Assembly (NCBI RefSeq): GCF_023703375.1
Contig: NZ_JAMQGO010000001.1
Span: forward strand, 372,001-436,000
Length of the DNA stretch: 64,000 nucleotides
Source: Lutimaribacter degradans
Lineage (GTDB): Bacteria > Pseudomonadota > Alphaproteobacteria > Rhodobacterales > Rhodobacteraceae
Reading direction: 5' to 3'
Shown here: positions 19,010 through 28,509 of the stretch, piece by piece
How the letters are laid out: each line of letters starts with the position of its first letter
Position numbering within the stretch: position 1 is the first letter of the stretch
Translations under genes and position numbers: made by a program
Notes under the pieces: model-generated
The model's database searches: none
The model's input: the letters and a program-made list of their open reading frames with translations, nothing else
Told to the model about the DNA's origin: nothing

Positions 19010-19320
19010 TTCGTGTCCTCGCCGGTTACTGGTCTGCGCGGGAGCATCGTCTGTGCCGCCCTTTGCCTGCGCCGCTTATAGGCTATCGCTGACCTGACGA
19101 AAAGCGGCGCGTTTAACGGAATCTGGCGGTTTTTCCGCTGAATTGCGAGGGGCAGGCGGTGCATGACGCGGCTTTTCGCGCATCCGTGCCCGCGCCTGGA
19201 AAGTTTCGTAACGGCGCGTCCGGGGTTTCTTGGCGTTAATTACCCGCCCGTGCCCGGATGGCGATTGATCGCGGCGCGGCGGGGTGGTTTTCTGACACCA
19301 GAACGAGGGGGATACCGCAA
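19010..19320. other. Divergent intergenic region accB / acyl-CoA synthetase
   Basis: 311 bp without a credible gene, between two divergently transcribed operons, so it should hold both promoters. The 3' end has GAGGGGGA about 10 bp before the synthetase ATG. I see no clear operator, repeat or small ORF with good coding character. Confidence 0.5.
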
Positions 19321-20856
19321 ATGAATATCGGACTGTGGCTGGAACGCAGTGCAACGCGCTGGCCCACGCGGCCCGCGCTTTACCTGGGCACCGATCTGGT
19401 GGCCGATTACGCGGGCTTTGACGCGGGCGCGCGGGCCTTGGCCGGTTGGCTGGCCGCGCAAGGCGTGGCCCCCGGCGACCGGGTGGCGATTTTCATGAAA
19501 AACACGCCCGACTACCTGATCGTGCAATACGGCGCGTGGTATGCCGGTGCCGTGGTGGTGCCGATCAATGCCAAGCTGCACGGGCGCGAGGCGGCGTGGA
19601 TCATGGAAGACAGTCGTACCAAGCTGGCATTCGCCACGCCCGCGCTGGCCGAGGCCCTGAAGGAGGCGGGCAGCGCTGCCCGGGTGATCGACACCACGGG
19701 CGCGGAATTTGCCCACGCGCGTGGCCATGCGCCCATCGCGACCGTGGCGGAACGGGCGGCGGATGATCTGGTTTGGCTGTTTTATACCTCGGGCACGACG
19801 GGACGGCCCAAGGGGGTGATGATCACCAACCGGATGCTGATAAACATGGCGCTCGATTACCAGGTCGATGTCGACCGCGTGACAGGAGCGGACACCGCGC
19901 TTTATGCCGCGCCCTTGTCGCACGGGGCGGGCATATACAACCTGATGCATGTCCAGATGGGCGCGCGCCATGTCTGCCCGGTGTCGGCCGGGTTCGAACC
20001 CGACGAGATTTTCGACCTCGCCCGCTATTTCGAACGGGTGCACATGTTCGCCGCGCCCACAATGGTCAAGCGCATGACGCTGGCGGCCCAGAAAAGTGGT
20101 GAGACGGGCAGGGGCCTGCGCACCATCGTCTACGGGGGCGGGCCGATGTACGTGGCCGATATCGTTGAGGCGGCCGACGTGTTCGGCCCCATCTTCGTCC
20201 AGATCTATGGCCAGGGTGAATGCCCGATGGCGATCAGCGCACTGAGCCGCGAAGAGGTGGCCGACCGCAGCCACCCGCGCTGGCGCGCGCGGTTGGGCTC
20301 GGTCGGGCGGGCGCAAGCCTCGGTCATGGTCAAGATCGGGGATGAAACCGGCCAGGAGCTGCAACGCGGGCAGGCTGGCGAGATCATGGTGCGCGGCGAT
20401 ACGGTGATGCCGGGCTATTGGCAAAACGCCGAAGCGACCGAGAAAACGCTGGTGGATGGCTGGCTGTGCACGGGGGACGTAGGGTTCATGGATGACGAGG
20501 GATACGTCACCATGCAGGACCGCTCGAAAGACATGATCATCTCGGGCGGCACCAACATTTACCCGCGCGAAGTGGAAGAGGCGCTGCTGATCCATGACAG
20601 CGTGCAAGAAGTGGCCGTGGTCGGCCAGCCCGATGTCGAGTGGGGCGAACTGGTGGTGGCCTTTGTCGTGCCTGCTGCCGGGCACGGCGTGGACCACGCT
20701 GTTCTGGATGCGCATTGCCTTGCGCGGATTGCCCGGTTCAAGCGCCCGAAATCGTATGTCGAGGTGTCGGAACTGCCCAAGAACAACTATGGCAAGGTTC
20801 TGAAGACCGAGCTGCGCAAACGTCTGGCAGCAGAGGCAGACGCCAAGACCGGCTGA
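19321..20856 (+). CDS. AMP-binding acyl-CoA synthetase (long/medium-chain type)
   Basis: Activates a carboxylic acid to its acyl-CoA through an acyl-adenylate. The 511-residue protein has the ATP loop FYTSGTTGRPKGVMIT, the A5-like YGQGECPM, GDVGFMDDEGY and DRSKDMIISGGTNIYPREVE, and a C-terminal lid with the catalytic lysine in NNYGKVLK. Substrate chain length is not predictable from the sequence. The ATG at 19321 is chosen over an upstream in-frame ATG that would add 21 unrelated residues. It is convergent with acs, sharing a bidirectional terminator. Confidence 0.88.
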   Translation: MNIGLWLERSATRWPTRPALYLGTDLVADYAGFDAGARALAGWLAAQGVAPGDRVAIFMKNTPDYLIVQYGAWYAGAVVVPINAKLHGREAAWIMEDSRTKLAFATPALAEALKEAGSAARVIDTTGAEFAHARGHAPIATVAERAADDLVWLFYTSGTTGRPKGVMITNRMLINMALDYQVDVDRVTGADTALYAAPLSHGAGIYNLMHVQMGARHVCPVSAGFEPDEIFDLARYFERVHMFAAPTMVKRMTLAAQKSGETGRGLRTIVYGGGPMYVADIVEAADVFGPIFVQIYGQGECPMAISALSREEVADRSHPRWRARLGSVGRAQASVMVKIGDETGQELQRGQAGEIMVRGDTVMPGYWQNAEATEKTLVDGWLCTGDVGFMDDEGYVTMQDRSKDMIISGGTNIYPREVEEALLIHDSVQEVAVVGQPDVEWGELVVAFVVPAAGHGVDHAVLDAHCLARIARFKRPKSYVEVSELPKNNYGKVLKTELRKRLAAEADAKTG

Positions 20857-20913
20857 CCGCAAGCGCCCCCATCGGGTCGGAAACAAGGGACGGCGGGCCC
20901 GCGATCGTAAAGA

Positions 20914-20952
20914 AAAGCCCCCGACGGCACGGGTGCCGACGGGGGCTTTCTT
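20914..20952. terminator. Bidirectional terminator between the acyl-CoA synthetase and acs genes
   Basis: Stem AAAGCCCCC / GGGGGCTTT with an inner CGGCA / TGCCG stem and CGGG loop, flanked by AAAGAAAAG on the left and CTTTCTT on the right, so it can work in both directions for the two convergent genes. Confidence 0.88.
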
Positions 20953-20967
20953 GTGGCTTGCTGGCGT

Positions 20968-22917
20968 TCAGCCGCGGTTCATGCGGTTCTCGATCAACTC
21001 GTCGACCACGCTAGGATCGGCCAGTGTCGACGTGTCGCCAAGGCTGCCATAATCGTTCTCGGCGATCTTGCGCAGGATGCGGCGCATGATCTTGCCCGAG
21101 CGTGTTTTGGGCAGGCCCGGTGCCCACTGGATCAGGTCGGGCTTGGCGATGGGGCCGATCTCGTGACGAACCCATTCCGACAGTTCCTTGCGCAGCGCGT
21201 CGGTCGGTTCTTCGCCGGTCATCAGGGTGACATAGGCATAGATGCCCTGACCCTTGATGTCATGCGGATAGCCCACCACGGCCGCCTCGGCCACCTTGGC
21301 ATGGGCCACCAGCGCCGATTCCACCTCGGCCGTGCCCATGCGGTGGCCCGACACGTTGATCACGTCATCGACGCGGCCGGTAATCCAGTAATAGCCGTCG
21401 GCATCGCGGCGGCAGCCATCACCGGAAAAGTAATAGCCCTTGTATTGCTGGAAATATGTCGACTGGAACCTGTCGTGATCGCCCCAGACGGTGCGCATCT
21501 GGCCGGGCCAGCTGTCTTTCAGGGCCAACACGCCCTCGGCCACGGTTTCGGTGATCTCCTTGCCGGATTCGGGTTCCAGCACCACCGGCTGCACCCCGAA
21601 AAACGGAAGGGTGGCCGAGCCGGGTTTGGTTGCCGTGGCGCCGGGCAGAGGGGTGATCAGGTGGCCGCCGGTTTCGGTCTGCCACCAGGTGTCGACGATC
21701 GGGCAATTGCCCTTGCCCACCACCTCGTTGTACCAGTTCCACGCCTCGGGGTTGATCGGCTCACCGACTGTGCCCAGAACCTTGAGATCGGACAGGTCGT
21801 ACCGGGTGACGAAATCATTGCCCTGGCCCATCAAGGCGCGGATGGCGGTGGGGGCGGTGTAGAACTGGTTGACCTTGTGCTTTTCGCATACCGCCCAGAA
21901 CCGGCCCGCATCGGGATAGGTGGGAACGCCTTCGAACATCAGCGTGGTCGCGCCATTGGCCAGAGGGCCATAGATGATATAGCTGTGCCCCGTCACCCAG
22001 CCCACATCGGCCGTGCACCAGAAGATGTCGCCATCGTGATAATCGAAGGTGTATTGATGCGTCATCGCGGCATAGACAAGATAGCCGCCCGATGTATGCA
22101 CAACGCCCTTGGGCTGCCCGGTGCTGCCGCTGGTATAAAGGATGAACAGCGGATCCTCGGCGCCCATTTCTTCGGGCGGGCAATCGGCGCTGACCTTCTC
22201 GGCCTCTTCATGCCACCAGAAATCAAGGTCGCGGCGCCAGGCGATCTGGTCGCCGGTGCGGCGCACGACCAGGCATTTCACATCGGTCGTGTCATGCAAA
22301 AGCGCCTGGTTGACGTTGTCTTTCAGCTTGGTCTGCCGGCCTCCGCGTGGGGCGGTGTCGGCGGTAATGACCAGCTTGGCGTCGCAGCCATTGACCCGCG
22401 CGCCCAGGGCATCGGGCGAAAACCCGGCGAAGACGATGGAATGGATCGCGCCGATGCGCGCGCAGGCCAGCATGGCATAGGCGGCCTCGGGGATCATCGG
22501 AAGATAGATTACCACCCTGTCGCCCTTGCCGACACCCAGCGATTTCAGCACGTTGGCCATGCGGCCGACCTGTTCGTGCAATTCGCGGTAGGTGATGTGC
22601 AGGGCGTCATCATTCGGGTCGTCCGGTTCCCAGATGATGGCGGTCTGATCAGCGCGGGTTTCCAGGTGGCGGTCGATGCAGTTGGCGGCCACGTTCAGCG
22701 TGCCGTCCTCGAACCATTTGATCGAGACCTCCCCGAAGTTGAAATTCACGTCCTTGACCTTGGAAAAGGGCTTGATCCAGTCGATGCGCTTTCCGTGCTC
22801 GGCCCAGAACGCTTCGGGGTTGTCGATCGACGTTTTGTACATCTCGGCATATCCGGCCGCATCGACATGCGCCTTGGCCGCGAAATCCGCCGAGGGAGGA
22901 TAGGTTTTGTCAGACAT
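20968..22917 (-). CDS. acs: Acetyl-CoA synthetase
   Basis: Converts acetate, ATP and CoA to acetyl-CoA. The 649-residue protein has [20 protein letters not shown] as phosphate-binding loop, the [10 protein letters not shown] motif, [14 protein letters not shown], and the C-terminal [11 protein letters not shown] whose lysine is the acetylation site that controls Acs in other bacteria. The start at 22917 (MSDKTYPPS) is preferred to an ATA-region extension ten residues upstream. It lies 85 bp after the ABC importer genes on the same strand and may be part of that transcript. The nearby ScfR-like and CrbS-like regulators fit acetate control. Confidence 0.96.
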   Translation of the reverse strand: MSDKTYPPSADFAAKAHVDAAGYAEMYKTSIDNPEAFWAEHGKRIDWIKPFSKVKDVNFNFGEVSIKWFEDGTLNVAANCIDRHLETRADQTAIIWEPDDPNDDALHITYRELHEQVGRMANVLKSLGVGKGDRVVIYLPMIPEAAYAMLACARIGAIHSIVFAGFSPDALGARVNGCDAKLVITADTAPRGGRQTKLKDNVNQALLHDTTDVKCLVVRRTGDQIAWRRDLDFWWHEEAEKVSADCPPEEMGAEDPLFILYTSGSTGQPKGVVHTSGGYLVYAAMTHQYTFDYHDGDIFWCTADVGWVTGHSYIIYGPLANGATTLMFEGVPTYPDAGRFWAVCEKHKVNQFYTAPTAIRALMGQGNDFVTRYDLSDLKVLGTVGEPINPEAWNWYNEVVGKGNCPIVDTWWQTETGGHLITPLPGATATKPGSATLPFFGVQPVVLEPESGKEITETVAEGVLALKDSWPGQMRTVWGDHDRFQSTYFQQYKGYYFSGDGCRRDADGYYWITGRVDDVINVSGHRMGTAEVESALVAHAKVAEAAVVGYPHDIKGQGIYAYVTLMTGEEPTDALRKELSEWVRHEIGPIAKPDLIQWAPGLPKTRSGKIMRRILRKIAENDYGSLGDTSTLADPSVVDELIENRMNRG

Positions 22918-23002
22918 GTTTCGACTTGTGTCCCTTATCTTTATCAAGTGAGTTCAGGCGCCCACCCGGCAGGCCGTGGTATCGGGCGGGCCGGACGGGC
23001 CA

Positions 23003-23758
23003 TCAGATGGCCAGGTATTCTTCGCGCAGCTCCTTGTTTTCCAACACTTCGCCGGCCGCTCCGTCGAACACGACGGTGCCGGTATCGAGGATAACCGATC
23101 TGTCGGCCAGTTCCAGCGCGCGCACCGCGTTTTGTTCGACGATCACGGTCGTGATCCCCTGTTCCTTGATCAGGCGCAAGGTCTTTTCGATCTCGTCCAC
23201 GATAACGGGTGCCAGACCCTCATACGGTTCGTCAAGCAGCAGCACCTTGATGTCGCGCGCCAGCGCGCGCGCGATGGACAGCATCTGCTGTTCACCGCCC
23301 GACAGCGTCACGCCCTCTTGATTGCGGCGTTCGCCAAGGCGCGGGAAGAGTTCATACAAGCGCTCGAGCGACCAGCCGATGGGCGGGGCGATCTGGGCCA
23401 GTTTCAAGTTCTCTTCAACCGTCAAGCCGGCAATGATCCGGCGGTCTTCGGGCACCAGCCCGATGCCCAGTTGCGCGGCCTGGTGGCTGTTTTTCAGGTG
23501 CAGCGGCTGGTGATCCAGCCAGACCTCGCCATGGGTGATCTGCGGATCATCGAGCCGCGCAATCGCGCGCAAGGTCGATGTCTTGCCCGCGCCGTTGCGG
23601 CCCAAAAGGGCCAGGATCTCGCCCTCGTGCACGTTGAAATTGACGCCCTGCACGATGTAGCTTTCGCCGTAATAGGCGTGGATGTCCCACACCGATAGAA
23701 AGGCGGGCGCGGTTTCGGCATAGTTCTTGCCCTTGGAAAAGTCGGGTTTGACGTTCAT
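23003..23758 (-). CDS. Branched-chain-type ABC transporter ATPase, LivF-like
   Basis: Nucleotide-binding subunit of 251 residues, with Walker A GRNGAGKTST, signature LSGGEQQMLSIARAL and Walker B VLLLDEPYEGLAP. It would energise the importer formed with the four upstream genes. The ATG at 23758 has AGAAAGGAT at the right distance; an in-frame GTG six codons earlier overlaps that site and is less likely. The 68-bp gap to the LivG-like gene holds a hairpin repeat, unusual inside such an operon. Confidence 0.9.
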   Translation of the reverse strand: MNVKPDFSKGKNYAETAPAFLSVWDIHAYYGESYIVQGVNFNVHEGEILALLGRNGAGKTSTLRAIARLDDPQITHGEVWLDHQPLHLKNSHQAAQLGIGLVPEDRRIIAGLTVEENLKLAQIAPPIGWSLERLYELFPRLGERRNQEGVTLSGGEQQMLSIARALARDIKVLLLDEPYEGLAPVIVDEIEKTLRLIKEQGITTVIVEQNAVRALELADRSVILDTGTVVFDGAAGEVLENKELREEYLAI

Positions 23759-23772
23759 CTGTTTATCCTTTC

Positions 23773-23819
23773 TCACTCAACTTGTCCGAAAACCGGCTCC
23801 CACTTTCCGGGTTGAGTGA
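23773..23819. repeat. Intergenic palindromic repeat inside the ABC operon
   Basis: Perfect 9-bp arms TCACTCAAC / GTTGAGTGA enclose TTGTCCGAAAACCGGC and CACTTTCCGG. The core 'TCCGAAAACCGG..CCCACTTTCCGG' resembles a dispersed intergenic palindrome I know from many alphaproteobacterial genomes. It sits between the LivG- and LivF-like genes and could stabilise or attenuate the mRNA. Confidence 0.65.
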
Positions 23820-23826
23820 TCCCTCC

Positions 23827-24582
23827 TTATGCGCTTTCGCCCAGGTACGCTTCGCGCACCTTGGGGTTGCCCTTGATGTTTTCCGGCGCGTCCTCGACCA
23901 GCGGCGTGCCTTGCGCCAGAACGGTGATCCGGTCGGCCAAGCTGAACACAACATGCATGTCATGTTCGATGATGCACATGGTGATGTCGCGCTTTTCCTT
24001 GATCTCGCGCAGCAGGTCGATGGTGTTGTTGGTGTCCGCGCGCGCCATGCCGGCGGTGGGTTCGTCAAGCAGCAGCAAGCTGGGTTCCTGCACCAGGCAC
24101 ATGGCCATTTCCAGCCGCCGCTTGTCGCCGCGTGACAGGCTGGCGGCGTGCATGTCTCGCTTTTCGGCCATGTTCACGTCTTCCAGCATGGTCATCGCCA
24201 TGTCCATGATCTCGTGTTCGCTTTGGACGGATTCGATGGCGTGCATTCTGAATGCACCGTCGCGCCTGGCAAAGCAGGGGATCATGACGTTTTCCAGCAC
24301 CGACAGATCGCCGAATATCTCGGGCGTCTGGAACACGCGGGAAATGCCCATCTGGTTGATTTCATAGGGCTTGCGCCCCAGCACGGACTGGCCTTTGAAC
24401 ATCACCGACCCGGTGTCGGGGATCAGCTTGCCCACCAGGCAGTTCAGCAGCGTGGACTTGCCCGCGCCATTCGGCCCGATGATGGCGTGCACCTTGTTTT
24501 CTTGCACGCTCAGGTTCACGTCGCCCAGGGCCTGCAGACCGCCGAAGCGCTTGTTGACGCCTTTGACTTCAAGGATACCCAT
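23827..24582 (-). CDS. Branched-chain-type ABC transporter ATPase, LivG-like
   Basis: Nucleotide-binding subunit of 251 residues, with Walker A GPNGAGKST and Walker B LLLDEPTAGMA. The ABC signature is degenerate, LSRGDKRRLEMAMCL where LSGGQ is usual; this variant may mark the subfamily. A strong AGGGGGGA site precedes the ATG at 24582, which decides against a 37-residue N-terminal extension. It follows the LivM-like gene by 10 bp. Confidence 0.9.
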   Translation of the reverse strand: MGILEVKGVNKRFGGLQALGDVNLSVQENKVHAIIGPNGAGKSTLLNCLVGKLIPDTGSVMFKGQSVLGRKPYEINQMGISRVFQTPEIFGDLSVLENVMIPCFARRDGAFRMHAIESVQSEHEIMDMAMTMLEDVNMAEKRDMHAASLSRGDKRRLEMAMCLVQEPSLLLLDEPTAGMARADTNNTIDLLREIKEKRDITMCIIEHDMHVVFSLADRITVLAQGTPLVEDAPENIKGNPKVREAYLGESA

Positions 24583-24592
24583 TGGTCCCCCC

Positions 24593-25798
24593 TTATTCCG
24601 CAGGTTGCTTGGCCTTGGACGCGTCATCGCCCTTGGCCTGTTTCTTGCGACGAAACAGCCGCGCGATACGCTGACCGCCCTCGACCAGGCCACCGGGCAA
24701 GAAGATCACCACGAGCATGAAGATGATCCCCAGCGTCAGGTGCCAGCCCTTGCCGATGAACGGATAGACGATCGCAACCATGAAATCCTCAAGCCCGTCG
24801 GGCAGGAAGGCGAACCAGCTGTGCAGGATGTCGGAATTGATCTTGGAAATGATGTTCTCCATGTACTTGATCATGCCCGCGCCCAGAACCGGCCCGATAA
24901 GCGTGCCCGCGCCGCCCAGGATCGTCATCAGAACGACCTCGCCGCTTGCTGTCCAGAACATCCGTTCGGCGCCCGCCAACGGGTCCATCGATGCCATGAG
25001 CCCCCCGGCCAGCCCTGCATACATGCCCGAGATGACAAAGGCCGCCAGCGTGTAGGGCCGCGCGTTGAGGCCGGTATAGTTCACCCGCTGCTGGTTCGAT
25101 TTCACCGCGCGCAGCATCATGCCGAATGGCGAGCGAAAGATGCGTATCGCGAGGTAGAACGAGATCAGCATCACGATGGCCGAGAAATAGTAGCCGACGT
25201 TGAAGGTGAAAACCCAACTGCCCAGCTCCAGCTTCGCGGTGTCGCGCATTTCCATGCCGAAAAGGCCGGGCACCGGGATATTGCCGCTCGCAGATGTCGC
25301 GGTGTCGAGCACGCGTGGGTCGTCCGGCGCCAGTTGCAACCCAGTTTCACCACCGGTGATCGGCGTCAGCACCGAATAGGCCAGCGCGAACATCATCTGC
25401 GCGAAGGCCAGCGTCAGGATCGAAAAGTAGATCCCCGACCGGCGCAGGCTGATAAAGCCGATCAGCAGCGCGAAAAGCCCAGACATGACGACCGCCAGCA
25501 AGATGGCGGGGATAACGTTCATGCTCAGCAGCTTGAACATCCAGACCGCCGCGTAAGAACCGATGCCCAGGAACGCCGCGTGTCCGAAGGAGAGATAGCC
25601 CGTCAGGCCGAACAGGATGTTGAAGCCGATGGCAAAGATCCCGAATATCACGAAACGTTGCATCAGGTCGGGATAGCCTGCGTTGAATTGCGCCATGGCC
25701 GAGCCCTCGGGAAAGGGGTTCAGCAGGAACGGCGCAAGCATCGTCAGGCAGGCGACGAGCAGCACGAGGGTTGTGTCTTTTTTACCAAGACCAAGCAT
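24593..25798 (-). CDS. Branched-chain-type ABC transporter permease, LivM-like
   Basis: Membrane permease of 401 residues with about ten hydrophobic segments and the family motif [33 protein letters not shown] is the second conserved loop. A C-terminal cytoplasmic tail rich in Lys and Arg follows. It pairs with the LivH-like permease, whose stop lies 3 bp upstream of its start. The substrate is not predictable from the permease. Confidence 0.92.
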   Translation of the reverse strand: MLGLGKKDTTLVLLVACLTMLAPFLLNPFPEGSAMAQFNAGYPDLMQRFVIFGIFAIGFNILFGLTGYLSFGHAAFLGIGSYAAVWMFKLLSMNVIPAILLAVVMSGLFALLIGFISLRRSGIYFSILTLAFAQMMFALAYSVLTPITGGETGLQLAPDDPRVLDTATSASGNIPVPGLFGMEMRDTAKLELGSWVFTFNVGYYFSAIVMLISFYLAIRIFRSPFGMMLRAVKSNQQRVNYTGLNARPYTLAAFVISGMYAGLAGGLMASMDPLAGAERMFWTASGEVVLMTILGGAGTLIGPVLGAGMIKYMENIISKINSDILHSWFAFLPDGLEDFMVAIVYPFIGKGWHLTLGIIFMLVVIFLPGGLVEGGQRIARLFRRKKQAKGDDASKAKQPAE

Positions 25799-25801
25799 GG
25801 C

Positions 25802-26833
25802 TCACTCCTCCATCACGCCCTTGCGGCCCATCAGGCCGCGCGGACGCGTCAGCAGAATAATGATGGCGACCAGATAGATGATGATCTGGTTGATGCCGGG
25901 AAGGATGTTGATGACCTCTTTCATCGAGGCAAAGCTTTCCAGGATGCCCAGAAGAAACCCGGCCAGCACCGCGCCGGGCAGGCTACCCATTCCGCCGACC
26001 ACAACCACGACAAAGCTGAGCACGAGGAAATCCATCCCCATGTGATAGTTGGGCGAATTGATGGGCGCGTACATCACGCCGGCAAGCCCGGCCACCGCTG
26101 CCGCCAGGCCGAACATCATGGTAAACCGCTTGTCGATATTGATGCCCAGCAGCCCCACGGTTTCACGATCGGCCATGCCCGCGCGCACCACCATGCCGAA
26201 GGTGGTGAATTGCAAAAATGCAAAGACGGCGCCGATGATGACGGCAGCAAAGGCGAAATAGACAAGGCGCCAATAGGGGTAAATGATCGTGTTGGCGTCA
26301 AAACCGATGACGGCGCCGAAATCGAACGACCCCTTGAAGGCCGCCGGTGCTGGCGTCGGGATCGGATTGGCACCGTAATAATACTTGATGATTTCCTGCA
26401 AGACGATGGCCAGGCCGAATGTCACCAGGATCTGGTCGGCATGTGGACGCTTGTAGAAATGCTTGATCAGGCCGCGTTCCATGATCACGCCGACGGCGAT
26501 CATCACGGGTATGGCGAAGAGAATGGAAAGTGGCACCGCCCAATCGATGATAGCCGCCCCCATTTCCGGCCCGAAGATGTCGTGCGCATAGGGCACCTTC
26601 ACCTCGAGCGGACGCCCCAGAAAGTCTTTTTGCGTCTCGTCGACATAGGTGCGCGATATGCTCAGGATGCGGCTGAGCGTGACCGCGCAGAAGGCGCCGA
26701 TCATGAACAGCGCGCCATGGGCGAAGTTCACCACGCCCAGCGTGCCGAAGATCAGTGTAAGCCCCAGCGCAATAAGCGCGTAGGCCGAGCCCTTGTCGAG
26801 CCCGTTCAGGATTTGCAGGATAATTGCGTCCAT
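25802..26833 (-). CDS. Branched-chain-type ABC transporter permease, LivH-like
   Basis: Membrane permease of 343 residues beginning ILQILNGLDKGSAYALIALG, followed by FGTLGVVNFAHGALFMIGAF, the LivH signature. An insertion around residues 60-95 (RTYVDETQKDFLGRPLEVK) lengthens the first periplasmic loop compared with E. coli LivH. The conserved VVVVGGMGSLPGAVLAG loop contacts the ATPases. First permease gene after the substrate-binding protein gene, from which it is separated by 106 bp with a hairpin. Confidence 0.92.
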   Translation of the reverse strand: MDAIILQILNGLDKGSAYALIALGLTLIFGTLGVVNFAHGALFMIGAFCAVTLSRILSISRTYVDETQKDFLGRPLEVKVPYAHDIFGPEMGAAIIDWAVPLSILFAIPVMIAVGVIMERGLIKHFYKRPHADQILVTFGLAIVLQEIIKYYYGANPIPTPAPAAFKGSFDFGAVIGFDANTIIYPYWRLVYFAFAAVIIGAVFAFLQFTTFGMVVRAGMADRETVGLLGINIDKRFTMMFGLAAAVAGLAGVMYAPINSPNYHMGMDFLVLSFVVVVVGGMGSLPGAVLAGFLLGILESFASMKEVINILPGINQIIIYLVAIIILLTRPRGLMGRKGVMEE

Positions 26834-26906
26834 TGTCCCACCCTTTGATGCAGGCGTGTGGAAAGGTCGGTCGAAATTCGGCGGTCAGCCGCGACGGGAA
26901 GCGAAA

Positions 26907-26933
26907 GCGGGGCGGGCGCTTGGCCCACCCCGC
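26907..26933 (-). terminator. Attenuator hairpin between binding-protein and permease genes
   Basis: Interrupted stem GCGGGG-C-GGGC / GCCC-A-CCCCGC with a short loop, 7 bp after the binding-protein stop on the minus strand. Such hairpins commonly make binding proteins more abundant than their permeases. Confidence 0.6.
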
Positions 26934-26939
26934 GCGGCG

Positions 26940-28283
26940 TCAGGCGCCGTTGTTGCACGACCCAAGCGCACCGCCCGCGAATTGCGGGTGATCGGGGGCA
27001 TATGTCACCTGTTCGACCGGGGTCACCTCGACGATTTCCAGAAGGTCGAATTCGTTGTCGGGGTTTTCCTTGCCCTTCACAACCAGCACGTCCTTGAAGC
27101 ACTGGTGGTCTTCGGCGCGATAGAGCGTCTTGCCGTTGCCCAACCCGTCGAATTCGAAGCCTTCCAACGCCTCGGCGACCGCGCAGGGCGCGAAGGAGCC
27201 CGCGCGCTCGACCGCGTCGGCATAAAGCAACGTCTGCACGTAGCAGGTATGCGCCGCCTGGCTGGGCGGGAAGCCGTACTTGGTGCCAAAGGACTGCACG
27301 AAAGCTTTCGATGCTTCATCCTGCAGCGACCAGTGCCAGTTGGTCGATCCGAAGATGCCTTTCACGTTCTCGCCCGCGCCGCGGGCCATCAGGCGCGAAT
27401 AAAGAGGCACGATGATCTGGAAATCCTTGCCGTTCACCTGCTTGTCGCGCAGTCCGAATTGCACTGCGTTGGTCAGCGAGTTGACCATGTTGCCGCCATA
27501 GTGGTTGAGAACCAGCGTGTCGGCCCCTGACTGCAGGACCGGGGCGATGTAGCTGCTGAAATCGGTCTGCGTGAGCGGTGTTTTGACCGCAGCCACCGTT
27601 TCCCAGCCCATCGCTTCGGTCGAGGCGCGGATCGCTTCCTCGGTGGTATAGCCCCAGTTGTAGTCGGCGGTCAGGTGATAGGCCTTGCGGTCGGTTCCGT
27701 AGGCACTGGCCAGCACCGGCGCCAATGCCGCACCGGACATGTAGCTGTTGAAGAAGTGGCGGAAACCGTTGGCGCGCTTGTCCTTGCCCGTGGTGTCGTT
27801 GGAATGTGTCAAGCCGGCCATGAAGATCACGCCCGCCTCCTGGCAGAGCGCCTGCACCGCCACGGCCACGCCGGAGGACGAGCCGCCGGTGATCATGATG
27901 GCGCCGTCTTTTTCGATCATCGACTTGGCCGATGCCCGCGCGGCGTCGGACTTGGTCTGGGTGTCGCCGGTAACATATTCCACCTTCTTGCTCAGGATGC
28001 CGTTGCCCTGGAGTGCCTTGGAGCTGAAGGTGTTCATCATGCCGCCGTCGCCGCCACCGTTCAGGTGCTCGACCGCCAGTTCGTAGGCGCGCAGTTCATC
28101 GGCGCCCTCGTCGGCATAGGGGCCGGTCTGGGGCACGTTGAAGCCCAGCGTCACGGTCGAGCCGGTGGGCGCATTTGTAAAGCCGCTGTCCTGGGCCGAC
28201 AGGTAGGTGGGCAGCGCCAGGCCGGCGCCGGCCACGGCGCCGGTTTTCAGCACGCCACGGCGCGTCAGATTGATCTTGGACAT
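26940..28283 (-). CDS. ABC transporter substrate-binding protein with twin-arginine signal
   Basis: Periplasmic binding protein of 447 residues of the Leu/Ile/Val-amide (type 1) fold. The N-terminus MSKINLTRRGVLKTGAVAG has a twin-arginine motif, so export is folded through Tat, with cleavage near LSAQ. TVTLGFNVPQTGPYADEGAD begins the mature domain. ITGGSSSGVAVA and NHYGGNMV belong to the fold. The start at 28283 gives a proper Tat signal; an upstream extension would bury it. It is divergent from the ScfR-like regulator across a 226-bp AT-rich region. Ligand unknown; linkage to acs hints at a small carboxylate or amide. Confidence 0.88.
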   Translation of the reverse strand: MSKINLTRRGVLKTGAVAGAGLALPTYLSAQDSGFTNAPTGSTVTLGFNVPQTGPYADEGADELRAYELAVEHLNGGGDGGMMNTFSSKALQGNGILSKKVEYVTGDTQTKSDAARASAKSMIEKDGAIMITGGSSSGVAVAVQALCQEAGVIFMAGLTHSNDTTGKDKRANGFRHFFNSYMSGAALAPVLASAYGTDRKAYHLTADYNWGYTTEEAIRASTEAMGWETVAAVKTPLTQTDFSSYIAPVLQSGADTLVLNHYGGNMVNSLTNAVQFGLRDKQVNGKDFQIIVPLYSRLMARGAGENVKGIFGSTNWHWSLQDEASKAFVQSFGTKYGFPPSQAAHTCYVQTLLYADAVERAGSFAPCAVAEALEGFEFDGLGNGKTLYRAEDHQCFKDVLVVKGKENPDNEFDLLEIVEVTPVEQVTYAPDHPQFAGGALGSCNNGA

Positions 28284-28343
28284 TTCATCCTCCCGTTTCG
28301 TGAATTGCGGGGTTGCCTCCTCCAGACGTGCCCGCATGCACTA

Positions 28344-28429
28344 TTGTGCAAATACATTATCGGGTCAGGTCAGAAAACTTCGCAACAACTGCTTGTGGCG
28401 AAACATTTTTTTTGTAAAAAATTGCACAA
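28344..28429. promoter_or_regulatory. Paired TTGTGCAA / TTGCACAA sites, possible ScfR operators
   Basis: In the AT-rich region between the divergent binding-protein and regulator genes lie TTGTGCAA (28344-28351) and its exact reverse complement TTGCACAA (28422-28429). TTTGCAA-like sequences are reported targets of the RamB/ScfR regulator family, so these are candidate autoregulatory and operon operators. The assignment is inference. Confidence 0.4.
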
Positions 28430-28509
28430 GGAATCTGTGTAGATTGTAAATTAATTATTTCGCGCTGCAGAAAACCGTTGATTTCGCGCGATAAAGAAGG
28501 AGCTTGGGG

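Noticed and set aside
20953..23094. 713-codon plus-strand frame antisense to acs
   Set aside because: It mirrors the codon bias of acs and has no recognisable motif or ribosome binding site.
24371..26848. 825-codon plus-strand frame antisense to the two permease genes and part of the LivG-like gene
   Set aside because: The protein is a His/Asp/Gln-rich low-complexity shadow without domains; the minus-strand permeases are clear.
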